The notes beneath the pieces are model-generated. The model searched no databases. It was not told where the DNA came from and worked only from the letters and a program-made list of their open reading frames with translations. The position numbers and the translations under genes were made by a program. Shown here piece by piece: positions 25,578-37,253 of a DNA stretch of 64,000 nt; within the stretch, counting starts at the first letter, position 1, and the number at the start of each line of letters is the position of its first letter. This DNA comes from Blasia pusilla (taxonomy: Eukaryota; Marchantiophyta; Marchantiopsida; Blasiales). The stretch is taken from assembly GCA_050084515.1 (NCBI GenBank), contig CM114271.1:33170001-33234000 (forward strand), written 5' to 3'.

Positions 25578-26150
25578 AGCGATCTGATGGAGACTAAATG
25601 GACTCACTCATCAAGCATCGGTAAAGCAGGCAAAATCAAGGACGGAGATTGTCAGGGTTGCAGGTCAATGCTTTTACATAGCCTCATCTGTCTGAATGCT
25701 ATTCCTGGACTGCGGGCTGGAGATTTCAATTCACTAATGGTCACATTCAAGAAATTCAGTGGAAAGAGTGACACTCACTCCCAAAGTGCTTAGCTGGTGC
25801 ACCAGAGTTGTTCTCCGAGTTCAGCGGCCTAGCTAGATTCATCTTCCCATGGCTACCCTAGCTAGAGCTCTGATGGAAACCACACGAACTGATCAGACAT
25901 CGGTGAAGCGGTCGAATCATGTATCGATATTGTTAAATAGTGCCTGTCATAGCCTTGCGACCATAGACCCTGATATTGTTAGAGAGAGCGAGAAAGAGAG
26001 CTTCTTACATAGCCGCAATTATCTGAACGCTCTTCCTGAACTGTGGCGTTTACTACTTCGCTACTGGTAATTTGCAAGAAACTCACTCTTCTATTTCTCA
26101 TCTGGTGCAACAGATGTGTGCACTCCAACTTCAGTGGCCCATCTAGATTC
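25578..26150. repeat. Two diverged direct copies of a roughly 270-bp segment
   Basis: The segments starting at about 25,578 and 25,862 share, in order, CTGATGGA, a CATCGGT-AAGC phrase, CTTACATAGCC, CTGAACGCT/CTGAATGCT and a TGGTGCA...AGATTC ending. The second copy contains an additional block near 25,930-25,990. A related sequence occurs on the opposite strand in the tandem repeat at 26.4 kb. Open frames over both copies are short and not recognised. Confidence 0.5.
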
Positions 26151-26394
26151 AAAACCCAAGGCTGCTGTAGTCATACCTGATGTTCTTTGGACTCCTCGAG
26201 GATTCAGGTGAAAGCTCGGCAACGTCGTTAAGAGCTTTATGGTCAAAACCCATGAGCTGAGCACCGACACTCTCTTTGGTTCCAATTCACCTATGGACCT
26301 TCTTCATCTCTCTGCAGCCGGCCCCACTGCTACTACAGCGGCCCAGCTAGAGCACAAAGCCTAGCTGTGGTTGGAAAGCTGGGAGAACAAGTGC

Positions 26395-26568
26395 CCTCTC
26401 TCTCTCTCTCAACCTTGTCGCAAGGCTACGACAGGCACTACTTAATGAGTACCGTCTCTCAACCTTGTCGCAAGGCTACGACAGGCACTACTTAATGAGT
26501 ACGATCTCTCAACCTTGTCGCAAGGCTACGACAGGCACTACTTAATGAGTACCGTCTCTCAACCTTGT
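26395..26568. repeat. 50-bp tandem repeat, three near-identical copies plus a partial
   Basis: After a (CT)n tract, the 50-bp unit starting AACCTTGTCGCAAGGCTACG occurs at 26,411-26,460, 26,461-26,510 and 26,511-26,560, with only a 2-base difference at the unit junction, then an 8-bp partial copy. Diverged copies lie near 26,650-26,695 and 26,790-26,850. Each unit contains two overlapping dyads, CCTTG-TCG-CAAGG and TGTCG-CAAGGCTA-CGACA. The unit is similar to the minus strand of the segment at about 25,930-25,965. Confidence 0.8.
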
Positions 26569-27314
26569 AAGGGCCATACAAATTATGTCCATGAAGTCAG
26601 TCTCTCTCTCTATCTCCCTCCCAAGAGTTGGGTGACTTGGGTCTATGGTGGCAAGGCGACGACAGGCAATACTTAATGAGTACAGTCTCTCCCTTCCAAG
26701 GCAGTAAAGGTGTGACAACCCGGTAGTGATCATATTTACCCCCTCTCAAGGTCATCCTCGAGAGACCTGCTAGCGCCGTCCAAGCAGAGTGCAAGGTTGA
26801 TGGTTGCAAGGGTTCGATAGGGACAACTTAATGAGTGCGGTCGTTCTCAGGGCGGCTGGCTACGTTCTTGAGAATGATGGGAAAATTTCCATGATGGTCG
26901 GGAGGAAAATTCTTGTCACTAACTGAAACCGGTGCGGCTTTTGCGAAAGAAGCAGGAACAACTCTAGAATCGCCAAAGATAGAATCGCCGGAGCTCTTCT
27001 GTTACCTGAAGTAACCTAGATCACCTTCAAAATGCCACACCTTTAACTCGTGTTTGCAGGGATGCTGCATTGTTAAGCGACTAGCGTTTCGGGGAGTCAC
27101 AAGGCATAAGGCAGTTAATGGTCTCGTCGTGACGAGCTTACCTGTGCTCGCCACCTTTAGCATCTCCACACCCTTACAGAGAGTGATTCCTGTGGCATGC
27201 CTCCATTCACGCTGAGCGAATGAGACGTTCATGTAGTCATGTCGTGGTGGCCACCTAGTCCAGCCCAGATGCAGATCCTACTTGTGTTCCCATTGGTTCC
27301 CTTGGGAGGGAGGA
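26569..27314. other. Diverged repeat copies and U2 3' flank
   Basis: Contains diverged copies of the 50-bp unit up to about 26,850 and then unique DNA. Just downstream of the U2 3' end on the minus strand, near 27,280-27,297, a CA...AGTAGGA stretch resembles the plant snRNA 3' box consensus (CA, 3-10 nt, AGTNNAA). Confidence 0.45.
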
Positions 27315-27509
27315 GGGCTGCGCCGGCCTAGGATATAGTGCGATACCAAGGCGACGCTGGCGGGATCCGGACAGCAAGCTGACCACTTGATCCCGCACCC
27401 GGAAATAAATAAGATTAATATCGTGAGGGTCGATGACCCTCGTATCAGATATTAAACTGATAAGAACAGATACTACACTTGATCTTAGCCAAAAGGCCGA
27501 GAAAGGTAT
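27315..27509 (-). ncRNA. U2: U2 spliceosomal small nuclear RNA
   Basis: The minus strand begins ATACCTTTCTCGGCCTTTTG and continues with the branch-point recognition segment GTGTAGTATCTGTTCTTATC, both perfect matches to the near-invariant U2 5' region. Next come stem-loop II (a GAGGGTC...GACCCTC hairpin), a T-rich single-stranded Sm-site region (ATCTTATTTATTTCC, weaker than the usual A-U5-G type), and stem III (GCGGGATC...GATCCCGC). Stem IV follows, with a loop containing TATCGCACTATA as expected for U2B'' binding. Total length of about 195 nt equals plant U2. U2 base-pairs with the intron branch site in the nucleus. Stems III and IV differ from flowering-plant U2 as I recall it but still pair, arguing for a working gene. 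The upstream signals are unusual: a GTCCCACGATC sequence like the plant upstream element lies only about 15-25 bp from the start. Confidence 0.93.
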
Positions 27510-28479
27510 ACATCTGAGGCCAAGATCGTGGGACTATGTACCTCTAGTTTCACCATTTGAAACTCAGTGCTTATGGGTTTAATATTAGAGAGAACTCTAC
27601 TCGGTTCGGCGTTCAGCTCAAGCCTCTTTTAGGTGTGTGCGGTTCGCTCGCTCATAGCCGAATCCCCGTGAAGGTCTAGCGATCGGAGCGAGTTGCGGTG
27701 TGTTCTCCTGGACTTTTAAGAACACTGTGAAGGAGCTCCCAGACGGTGAGAAGATCGAAGCGGGTGCGATTGACTGAAGGGAGTGAGTGAAAAACCTTGA
27801 GCCATAGGCGATACAAATTGCGTGACTGGGTGCACGCCCTTGGGGAATCCAAACAACCGTGTGGATGTGTGCATTTGTGTATGTGGATGGCATTCTGCTG
27901 TTCAAATCCGTGGGATCGACGGAACTCGTTTCAATCCAGCCTTCCACGAACAGAAGCTGGTCCATCCTAGAACCGTCAAGCCTTGAGGCACGTACTGTGC
28001 ACAGGAATGTCGCAGTTCGAGTAGATGTCAGCTTTGCACGAAATCTCTGGACTAGACTACCACCTCCTCCGTGCGATTGGAACCGGAGGGCTTCGTGCTC
28101 ACTTGTGATGGGCAGGATAAGTTCGGACTGATCATATGATAGTCAGTTCGATTTCGACACTCTGGAAAAGACCGTCGAAAAACAAGAAAAGAGCATTCAA
28201 CCGCTAACTTGTCGAAAACAGCAGTACGGAGCACCACCTTCATCAAGGGAATCGATGAAAGGAAAGAAATTCTCGACGACGGGAAGAGGGCTCCTCAAAG
28301 TAAGCTATTCAAAGGTAGTGGGATTCCCGTTTGGAGAAACGGGAAACGGGAAAGCCAATTAGGACATTAAGAATTCAGTCCTTTTTTCATTATAGTAAAA
28401 TATTTTTATAATGCAATATTATTTAAAGCTCATATGAGTGAAGGGGAGTTCTGAATACAAGGTGGTTCATAGAGAGGTA
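27510..28479. other. U2 upstream region and unassigned DNA
   Basis: Gene-type composition to about 28,380, then AT-rich. A USE-like GTCCCAC (minus strand) sits at 27,528-27,534 and a TACATAG at 27,535-27,541 about 30 bp upstream of U2. No protein-coding gene is recognised. Confidence 0.4.
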
Positions 28480-30530
28480 GAGGTCCACCAGAGATGGTTG
28501 TCAAATGGAGATACTAGTTTGCAGGATTGTAACAATGGCATTGAGACTTGCTATTGACAAACAAATATGATATGAAGCAAATAGGAATATGGATGATCTC
28601 GGATGGATATGTGGGGTTGCATAGATGCAAGCATCTGCCGTAGTTACACAAGGATGTGCAATAGTGTTGGATCCACAAGGAGAGGAAGTCGGTGGACACA
28701 ACATGCTTGCTCAAAAAATGTTGTCCAAGGCGATGAGGATTCCATCAATGAGTCCTAATCAGACCACTCGAAGCTTGGATGTTGGGGATGTACATATATG
28801 GCAAATGATGTGGGTGGTAGGCAACTTGACACCCATTACTAATCTTCACGAGGAGCCCATGCCGAGTACATTGTTGGAGGCCACTCGCAACAAGCATATA
28901 CTGTGCCCTGAGGTTTTCTGCCTTAGATGTCATTACATGGGGAGGTACACCCGTTGAGCTTTCCCGTTTGTTCACTACGCTATGTGGACGTGTAGATGTT
29001 GTGTCTGCCTCACTTTCAAAGGTAGTCATGTAGGAGGTGGTAGATCTGTCCTTGGAGCATGTGCTTGAGATGTCTACCAATGGTCCATGGCAAGTCGCAA
29101 CTATGAGATTGGCAAAGATGCATGCTAGACCCTCTATAGAGCATACCATGCTTGTACTTGGCATGGTGTTATTGGATAACCAAACAGAGATATGTGGCTG
29201 TGTAGATGTTGTGTTTGCCTTACTTTCAAAGGTAGTCATGGAGGAGGTGGTAGATCTGCCCTTGGAGCATGTGCTTGAGATGTCTACCGATGGTTTATGG
29301 AAAGTCGCGACTATGACATTGGCAGAGATGCATGCTAGACCCACTATAGAGCATACTATGGTTGTACTTGGCGTGGTGTTATTGGATAACCAAAAAGAAA
29401 TTTCACATTTGGTTAGTCTAGGAGGTCAAGTTTATTGTCTGCAACTTGTTTTGTTGGATTTAAGAATATAATCCTTGATTTTAGGGATTGCAACTTTTAT
29501 AGGTTTGGGCCTAAGTCAAACCAAAGTTGAGTGATGTTTGTTTTGCATTCAGATTTCACTAGATCGGTCAATATGATGTAGTTGATCACCGGAGATGAGA
29601 TAGTTGTGAGGCTTAGAAAAAAGCACCGATGAATAAGTCAAGGATCTAGGCCAAGGCGATAGTGACACATATTGAGCCCTATGGCGTCTAGGTGGGTTGT
29701 TTATTTCCATGTTGGTTCATTGGTGGTATGTTCTAACCATCACCAAGAGAGCTAGCAACATTTCAACTTTCAACAAGACCATGACATGGCTAGGAGATTT
29801 GATTTAGAACTGCATATCCATGGTCAATTTTCCTATGGAGAGGAATGTCATAAGGGTTGAATATTTTGATGATCGAGGAGATGTTCCTTTATAGGGATCC
29901 ATTGAGAATCTTTGACGAAGTACAAACACGGACGTGAAAAAATCTTGGAGTGAGGAGCTTATGGCTAATCGAGATGGGGCTAGATATTTTTGGGAGGAAC
30001 ACCATTGGTTTGGATGTCGTGTTACAAGCATGTCTATGAATACAACAATAATTGTATGTGGACCGAGATGAGACTACAAGGAGAGTCTCACTTCAATGTA
30101 TAGCTTAGTTGTAGTTATATTTCCTAGATACAAATGACAACAATACATTAAGGATTAGTAGAGTTCCTTGCTAAAGTACATCTTACTATCAAGGTCATCG
30201 AATTCGAATTGGATTGGTACCATCTATTTCCATTGATGATTATAGATTAGATATCTTAGGGTCATTCTAGTGCCAAATGAGGGGCTAGCTTAAGAGACCC
30301 CATATTAAGGTTATTTTGAGAGATGGTGCAGATCATACAACATCTATATGAGTATGAGTCTTGTTCCCCAACATAAATTATTTTTGCGCCTCTTGAACGT
30401 TAGTCTAATGTATTGCAAAAGCATACATTCATTAGGTTACGCTCTCCTTACTAATCTGCACCCAAAATCACCCACGTTAGCCATTTTGTGGGTCAATCAA
30501 TCTCACATCTCCCAAGTCTTGACCTTGGGC
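28480..30530 (+). pseudogene. Decayed copy of the methyltransferase-bearing retrotransposon
   Basis: Plus-strand relic that aligns, with many stops and frameshifts, to the minus-strand element at 36.7-47.0 kb. About 28,530-29,400 corresponds to the spacer between CCHC knuckle and protease, with shared peptides such as LDPQ-GE, SKAMRIPSM versus SEAMRTPSM, and DLPLEH/DLPLER. About 29,400-29,740 corresponds to the protease, including LVSLGG and FIGLGL versus FRGLGL. About 29,970-30,120 matches methyltransferase motif I and the following helix (GLDIFG-x-N-x-IGL, then VVLQA, LYVD, TRRVSLQ). Traces of motif IV-VIII sequence, including ESCSP versus QSCSP, continue to about 30,400-30,530. The spacer part contains an internal tandem duplication. 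No LTRs were found. The whole unit is far more AT-rich than the 40-kb copy. Confidence 0.75.
28975..29400 (+). repeat. Internal tandem duplication inside the relic
   Basis: Two successive copies of about 210 bp, roughly 28,980-29,190 and 29,191-29,400, each encode VVDLSLEHVLEMST- or VVDLPLEHVLEMST-type sequence followed by HARP-x-IEHTM and LLDNQ. The corresponding part of the element at 42.7-43.0 kb is present once. The copies differ at scattered positions, so the duplication is old. Confidence 0.75.
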
Positions 30531-32361
30531 TATCCTTCAAGATCAAAAAATCTAAGTGGGGTCACATACCAACCTAACCCCTCACTCCCCGATACAAGCA
30601 AGTTCTTCAAGACTTGGGACAGACTTTCTTGATAGTCGGAGAACCTAAAATGGCGTTAGTGCGCCTGGTGGTCCCAACTGCCCAATGGACCTCAAACAAG
30701 TCTCTAGTCATACTTAATATTTGGATACAAGTCAAGGTCTAAGGTTGATAATCTAGACTTGTTTGAGTGTTCATGACATGGTGAACAAGAAGCAAACTAC
30801 CATCCAATATGATCTATAGGAATTCCACCTTCCATTGTTACCATTCTAGAGATACATGTCATTATAGTATAGACATAATCAACATATGATTATCTAGAGT
30901 TAGAAGGATCTAACCACAACTTAAGAGGTTTATAGCATAGCCTTTTATGCGTATGACTATGTGTGTCTTCGTTGCGATATATGATCATGTTTCAGATTTG
31001 AAGTTATGTAGATGCTGAAGATGATGAGTGTTATGTTGTAGTAATAGTAATCTCTTTATCTAGAGACTCTAAAGATCTGGAAGAAAAAAACATTCCATCC
31101 TCCAAATTTTTTGTTGCTAATAATCGTATTGTGTTTGCTCGACAATCACACTTTTACCACTTTGTATGATTATGGTACGACTCAAACCCCTGGTTTTTAG
31201 CCTTTCCAAAATACTTGAAAATTTACATGTTTAATAACCAAAAATTACATCGATAGTTATAAAGCATCATCATATGTTTCAAAGGGTTTTGATATTTCTA
31301 GATCTTATGCTTGATCCAAGATTTTAGCATGTAATGCCAATTTTTTTTCATTGATCTCAAACATCCCAATACATGTACTCCAAATAATTTATCACATGCA
31401 ATGTTTTGAAATTTATGCAGAAAAAATAAGAAAAAATACAAAAATATATATGTACGAAGATAATTCTTATAATCACGGCATCATTGTGGTTTTCACATAA
31501 CTTTTATATGAAATTACGTACTACTGGCCTTTACGTCAATGGTTGTCATGATCTCACTTAATTATTCCCTAAAGTAGTGGGAATATAACATGGAGCATTC
31601 TCTAGAAGAGATGGGTGCAATACTTGCCACCCATACATGAGTCAAGCCAATGCTCATATCACAAGTATCCCCTAGACCATAGCTTCCATGAGAAGAACAA
31701 CCCAAGGGCCCCTTGAGCATGTTTCTCAAAGGTGTTTTCAATATCTATCACTTCCTTGGTAGTATTATAGTCAACCCACATCAAAGTGACGGTAATCGGT
31801 GATTTTGTATGATCTCTACAATAGTATAGTGGTAATGGAACTTACCCATATCCATCTCATGGCCTCGAGCTTCTAGATTGACATTACTTCCGCTCATCCA
31901 TATTTACTTATCTCCAAAACTAATATGTTTTCATATAGAATGTTGATTAAACATGTACATTACATTTCAATGAGTGTTTGAGTGAAATTTTATATGTATG
32001 TTGAATTATTAGCTAACAAAATAAAATTAAGTATTTAGACATTTTATCGGTAGCTTGTTTGTATGGTATGGTCTAGGAGAAGAGATTTTGGTCGAAGAGG
32101 AAATAAAGCAAAAATATTCTTTGTTGGAACCATGATGAAAAAAAGTCTAAAGTAATCATGGTTGGTGGTGAAGTTAAAATTGAGGTAATTGGGATAGTTT
32201 GGAGTATAAAGAATGCTTTTTATGATGTTTGGGATGAGATAAAAGATAAGCTACTAATATCCAAAGTATAATGGTAGAAGCTATGAGAGAAACCCATGTG
32301 GCACAAGATATAAGAGGTCTTATTTTATACTCTTGTAACTTCCTTGTGCATTTAGAAAACA
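30531..32361. other. AT-rich decayed DNA, probably continuing the relic
   Basis: If the relic continues, reverse transcriptase sequence would be expected here, but I could not align any with confidence. No gene or defined repeat was found. Confidence 0.35.
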
Positions 32362-32400
32362 TTAGTAAGAATGCTCGTGCGATGCACTGGCATCTCACGG
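32362..32400 (-). mobile_element. Helitron-like 3' terminus
   Basis: On the minus strand the sequence has a GTGCATCGCACGAGC dyad, then ATTCTTACTAA followed by T, which matches the Helitron 3' pattern seen at 49,502. The 5' end was not located; it should lie to the right. Confidence 0.5.
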
Positions 32401-35400
32401 GCATTGAGAATAATATGAAGATAATTATTGAAAATTGATTTTAGACAATAGATTTGATTGACAATAGACACAAAGTTATTCATCTTCCTTTCTATTGAAA
32501 ATTTATTTTTTTAATTATACCCCACTTTTATAGGGAAATTTTTTTCCTAAAATCATTAAATTTGAATAATGGTGAAAGGCAATAATACAATATACGTGTC
32601 TAGCTGTGAAGCGGTAGTGTGGAGAGTATTTCCGAGCTCAATTTGAGTGTCAGTGGAAGAGGTGGAAGAGATGGGGCGTGCGATTCTGGTGGGGAAAGGG
32701 AGATGAAAGGGATATGGAGGTGCGTCGGGTTTGGGTGCTTGATGTGAGAATATTTGTGGATCGTGCGGTTTATTATAGTGAATTTCGTGGTGGCGGACGA
32801 AGGCAAAATTTTGTGGGTTGAGGCTTCTTTGGAGTGTGGGAGTGCGGAAGGCTCGAGAGATGATTGATTTGGTTGTAAGAAATTTGGGATGTGTGCGGGT
32901 GGGAATGGGAGGAGCCGCGCATGGCGGTCCCTTGCCTGGGATTGGGTGCTGGGAGTTATGTCAGTGAGAATAGGGTGCGGACCTACATCAGCGGGTCTTT
33001 AGGGATTGCATTTTCTCTACTTCTGAGATTCAGGTTTGTTTGTATGGGACCTCCATCAATAGTTTTGGTGTTTGATAGAGTTTCCCAATCCCAAGATTTA
33101 TGTGTGGCGCCTCTATTAGTATTTTTGGTGTGTTATAGATTGCGGTTTTTTTGTGGCATCTCGATCATCAACTGTGGGGTCTGGTGGATTTCTCTTTCTC
33201 TTCTTCATGATTTAGGCTTCTTCGCTAGAGGTCAATTACTTGATTGAGCTCACAATTCGACCTAGGGGTTCCAATCAGATGTTCTAATGAGCCCTCGTTG
33301 ACAAGTCTAATGGTCACCGAACGGTCATCTGTGTAGATATGAGGAAGGTTTTGAGATGAGAGGAACTTATGGCGAGGAGTATCAAGACTTGAAATCCAGA
33401 CAGTGAATCATGGAGCAGAGCAAAGGGCTTAGTAATTGGGGGTGAAGTGATTTCAGCTCATGACAATTGGACCTTCGTGTGTGCTTGAGGGCTTGGGAGT
33501 GCAGAAGCACAACTATGGGGTTGGACTTTAAAGCGAGAAACAAAATAGTGTTGCAGGGTGCAGCTGATGGAGGCCCGGTTCCCGCTGGAAACCTAGATCT
33601 CCAGAATGAGCTCCCCGCATTCTATGGCGGTGCCTACTAGGCTCTACCTCCCTCGTCCACAAACTATGTTGGGCCTATGGAGATATGCCGAGCTCCTTAG
33701 AAGGGCCACGGGTTATTCTTGACCAAAGATGTTGGACTCTTAGTGTGCAATCCCCTAGCATTGATTTTCCCAAAGAAACATGATCTAAATCAGACTGGAG
33801 CATTGAACAATAGGTTGACATCGCAATGGCGTAGGAGCCATTCGGTGGGTCTAGAGGATTTCGTCTTCTCATGCAAATTTGAGAGAGGCATCTTCTTACC
33901 AGCTTGTCATCAGCAAAAATTACCTTTGCACAGATTCTCCTTCCGCTTTTGGCATGCGATTTATAGATTTCTGGCCACTCCCTTCTCCGCTGCCACACCC
34001 TCCTCCGATGGTAGGTGCTACACTTTCGCTGCGATCCTAGCATTCCCACTCGCTCCACCGTCAGAATATAGCAGCTGGTTCACTTCTGCCTCTCCCTTCT
34101 CCAAAGTAGAGAAGAGAAGTACATTTATTTGCTCTCAAAAAGGCTCAAAACCTAACAAGTGTGAGCCTCGAACACGTCGAGCAAGGATTGCCTTTCCATG
34201 AACGCACAAAATTCCCCTCCATGAACGCACAAAATCAAATCAAATAATCAACCAACCAAACCTTGGCACAAGTCGGGAAGTGAAAATAGGATTCCTTAGG
34301 ATAATAGCAGCGATTATTTTTTAAGGTATGAGGCTTCACTTCTTATAGCCATCATGCCCTTTTTTTTCTTTTTTCCTTTCCTCAATTAGTAACCCCCATG
34401 CTCCGTAAATAGTATAGATGAGGGACTTTAAAGGGTTTATTATCTTGGATTTTCATCTCTTCAGTTGTCTAATATGCTCCTCTTCAAAAATATGTGGGAA
34501 CTTTTTCAATGATAGTAGACTACTCCTCTTGGGAGAGTAATTTGAACATGATCTATTGTTGAGGAGTTTGGGAGATTGAGTGGAGATCCTTCTAAAGTAA
34601 GTCATCATATTAGAGAATGATAGTTAATCAATGAGTATTAAAGGGTATATATAGATGTCGTACATGACCATAGAAGTACATATATAGAGGGAAGGGAAGG
34701 GGCATGTTTGTTGGTCATGAATAAGATGGAGTGAGAGTGGTACGTGATTTTGAATTTCTTAGGCCCTACAATACAAGAAATATTTTCATAGATAGATATT
34801 GGTTGTGTGCTATGTACTTAACCACTATTGAAAAATATTCATAAATCAAGTTATGTAATCTCTAACTCCAATGATACATTGATTCTTTAAATCATCACCT
34901 ACGAAAGGACTTGGGATTGGACACTTCATGTGCTTATTTAACAACTCATGGATTTAAACAAACTTCCTCAAGTTGGTTTCAATATTAGTTGTAGAATTTC
35001 CTAAATATGAAAAAGTAAATAATTTATAGAAAATTTTTGGTAGGCATTGGGATTAGATACTACAAGGAAATTCTTACCTCAACACAAAAAAGAAGATAGA
35101 GAATTAGATGGAAGGGACGGGAAAGACAAGGATATGGAGAGGTCCTCCTTTCTCAATATAGAAGAGGGATGAAACCTCCATCCATTATAGAGGAGCATAA
35201 ATGAAAGATATGGAATTAATCAATATCCTTCCTTTTCTTTAGAGGGATAAGTTTGGATGGATACTATCGAAGCATATAAATGTTCATATCTCATACGTGT
35301 GCATACATTTCTTTTATGAACTATAAATAAATCTTCATGGATATGAAAGAAATTCTAACTTTAGAACATTTTCAATGTATTATATCCCAAGTCAAAAGTT

Positions 35401-35480
35401 ATTTCCTTGTTTTTAACATGTCATACTAAATTTGAAAAGTAACTTCTTCCATTTTAAATCCACTTCAGTAGAAAAAAAAC
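32401..35480. other. Intergenic DNA with a GC-balanced patch at about 32.6-34.2 kb, no gene recognised
   Basis: Open frames of 118-160 codons occur at 32,891-33,247 and 33,719-34,201 (plus) and 33,675-34,058 (minus), but they overlap on opposite strands and show no family signature. From 34,200 onwards the DNA is AT-rich with nothing recognised. Confidence 0.35.
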
Positions 35481-36736
35481 TCAAAATAGGATAAAGAAAA
35501 GAAACAACATCCTAATAATGGAAGGAGGCAAGAAACAAAAAAAGGAATGTATAAAGAAAATGGCAATAATCCAACATATATTAATTCCTTGAAACAAATT
35601 TGGCATGAATACTAGTGGTTGATCAAACGTGAATAGACAATGAAGTGAGGAGGCGCCAACCACTTCCACTTCATGTATCAATGCCAATGTTTCGATACGT
35701 TGTAATTCCATTGAGATATATTGTTGGAAATAAGTAGTAACAATGGAGAGAGGACTTTGAGAAGGGGCGAATTGATGATACTCAAGGGAATGGTAAGCAC
35801 ATGCTTTTAGGAAAGTATAAAAAGACATATATAAGTGCTAAAAAATTTCCACTACAAAAAGAATAAATCCATCGGTTGAATGTCGTATTGCATAACTTAA
35901 TTCCTTGATTCTTATTGATGCATTGGCCACTAAACCTTAGTGTGTGCAACCCGACATATGAAGTTAGAACATGTTGGATCAACAACCAATAGAAAAAAGT
36001 CAACTCAAGCCTTAACATGATCAACTCTTTGATGAGAGATTACTTCTACATTAGAAGGTAAGACATATAGCTACTCTTATCTAACGGTGTATTTAGTATT
36101 ATTAGCCACGAATGTTATTTCTTCTCTTATCATATCATGCATCTCTATTTTTCCTCCACCATCTACATATTGGAGAATGAAGATACCCTTGGATCAATGG
36201 GCTCCCCATACACACAATTAGACACACCTAAAAGCAAAGGATGAGGAAGTCCAAGGTGTAATTCCACAACTTTCAAGAATATACTTTATGGATAACAAAA
36301 TGTAAAAATAAGAGGATTTGTAGTAAGTCATGCCCCTTCCCCTCCCTCTTACACCCACACATGAATGTAGACAAGATCAATGAGTATCAAAGGGCGCCTC
36401 AAAGAGATATAAGAAAATTCAATTTTGTGCAAATTCTCAAAGATAAACTCTTAAGGTCAATCAAACCCTTCTATAATCAATTGAGTGAAAAGAGGTAGAA
36501 TAGCTTGTGTAGCAAGTGGAAGAAGAGTATGGATAGATCTCTGATATTTTTGGAATAATACATCCCCCTTCTCTACATATGCCACATAATCCATTAAAAT
36601 AGATGCATCTCTATGGTGCGCATACACATCGCTACACAACATACATCGTTGTCACCAAACACGCACACAAACACGCACGATCCCATGCTAACTCATGACA
36701 TCCAAACAACGAGACAAGAAATACCAAAATATCTCC
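35481..36736 (-). pseudogene. Decayed reading frame on one side of the retrotransposon insertion
   Basis: One minus-strand frame stays largely open from about 36,640 to 35,780. Its stops are mostly single C-to-T changes from glutamine or arginine codons (for example TGA and TAA just after 36,457). Open pieces of 61 and 80 codons lie in that frame, and a 115-codon piece lies in another. No domain is recognised. The matching decayed frame on the far side of the insertion is at 46,988-48,330. It could be a dead gene or a dead mobile element. Confidence 0.35.
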
Positions 36737-36739
36737 AAT
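36616..36739. repeat. 124-bp segment duplicated inside the element (copy X)
   Basis: GTGCGCATACACATCGCTAC to ATCTCCAAT at 36,616-36,739 is about 94 percent identical, by eye, to 37,254-37,377. The two copies flank the 3' LTR on either side in the same orientation. Copy X lies outside the element and includes the TSD TCTCC at 36,732-36,736. Confidence 0.85.
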
Positions 36740-37247
36740 AAAGTAAGATCCAATCTCTCTCTACACAATCTCACACCATAGCTCTCAAAGGTGTGCACTC
36801 TCTCTCATGTCAAACCAAACCGACTCTGCTAATGAAAGGCTTGGGTTACACTCACAAGGCAAGGGACCATAGCTCCGCCGCCTCATGCCAAGAGGTTCAA
36901 CAAAAAGAGAATGAGCTCTCAAGCTCTTTCTCTCCTTGGGATATATACCCCCCCCTCTCCCAAGCTCTCTCCATGGTAACCTATTCTCCCAAGTCACCTC
37001 CTTGGCTCTTGACCTGATGTAGGAGGTCAAGGGCCACTTACCAAAATAGAAAGTTGATCATATACTCAAAATGGTAGTTATCTAAAATAGTAAGTTTCTC
37101 AATATGGCTCCAAATGAGCCAAAATGAACCTGCTCTCTCAGGTTTCCCGGGGCCTCAACAGGTCTTCCTCGACCTCCTAGGCCTGTCCTACACTACTCTT
37201 GAAGACGTTCTACTAGATCTCACCGATCTATCCTAAAGGACGTGACA
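36737..37247 (-). repeat. 3' LTR of the methyltransferase retrotransposon
   Basis: On the minus strand it starts TGTCACGTCCTTTAGG and ends in CTTACTTTATT, where the 5' LTR has CTTACTTTACA, so the terminal CA is lost. Its length of 511 bp compares with 509 bp for the partner. Differences from the partner are scattered substitutions and small indels. The open frames within it (36,785-37,030) are by-products. Confidence 0.88.
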
Positions 37248-37253
37248 GTTGTC

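Noticed and set aside
26411-26568. CRISPR-like regular repeats
   Set aside because: The units are contiguous with no spacers and the genome is eukaryotic; it is a tandem repeat.
33719-34201. Plus-strand frame of 160 codons overlapping a 127-codon minus-strand frame
   Set aside because: No recognisable protein features on either strand; insufficient to call a gene.
36785-37030. Open frames repeated at 36.8-37.0 kb and 46.5-46.7 kb as a duplicated gene
   Set aside because: They lie entirely inside the two LTRs of one retrotransposon.
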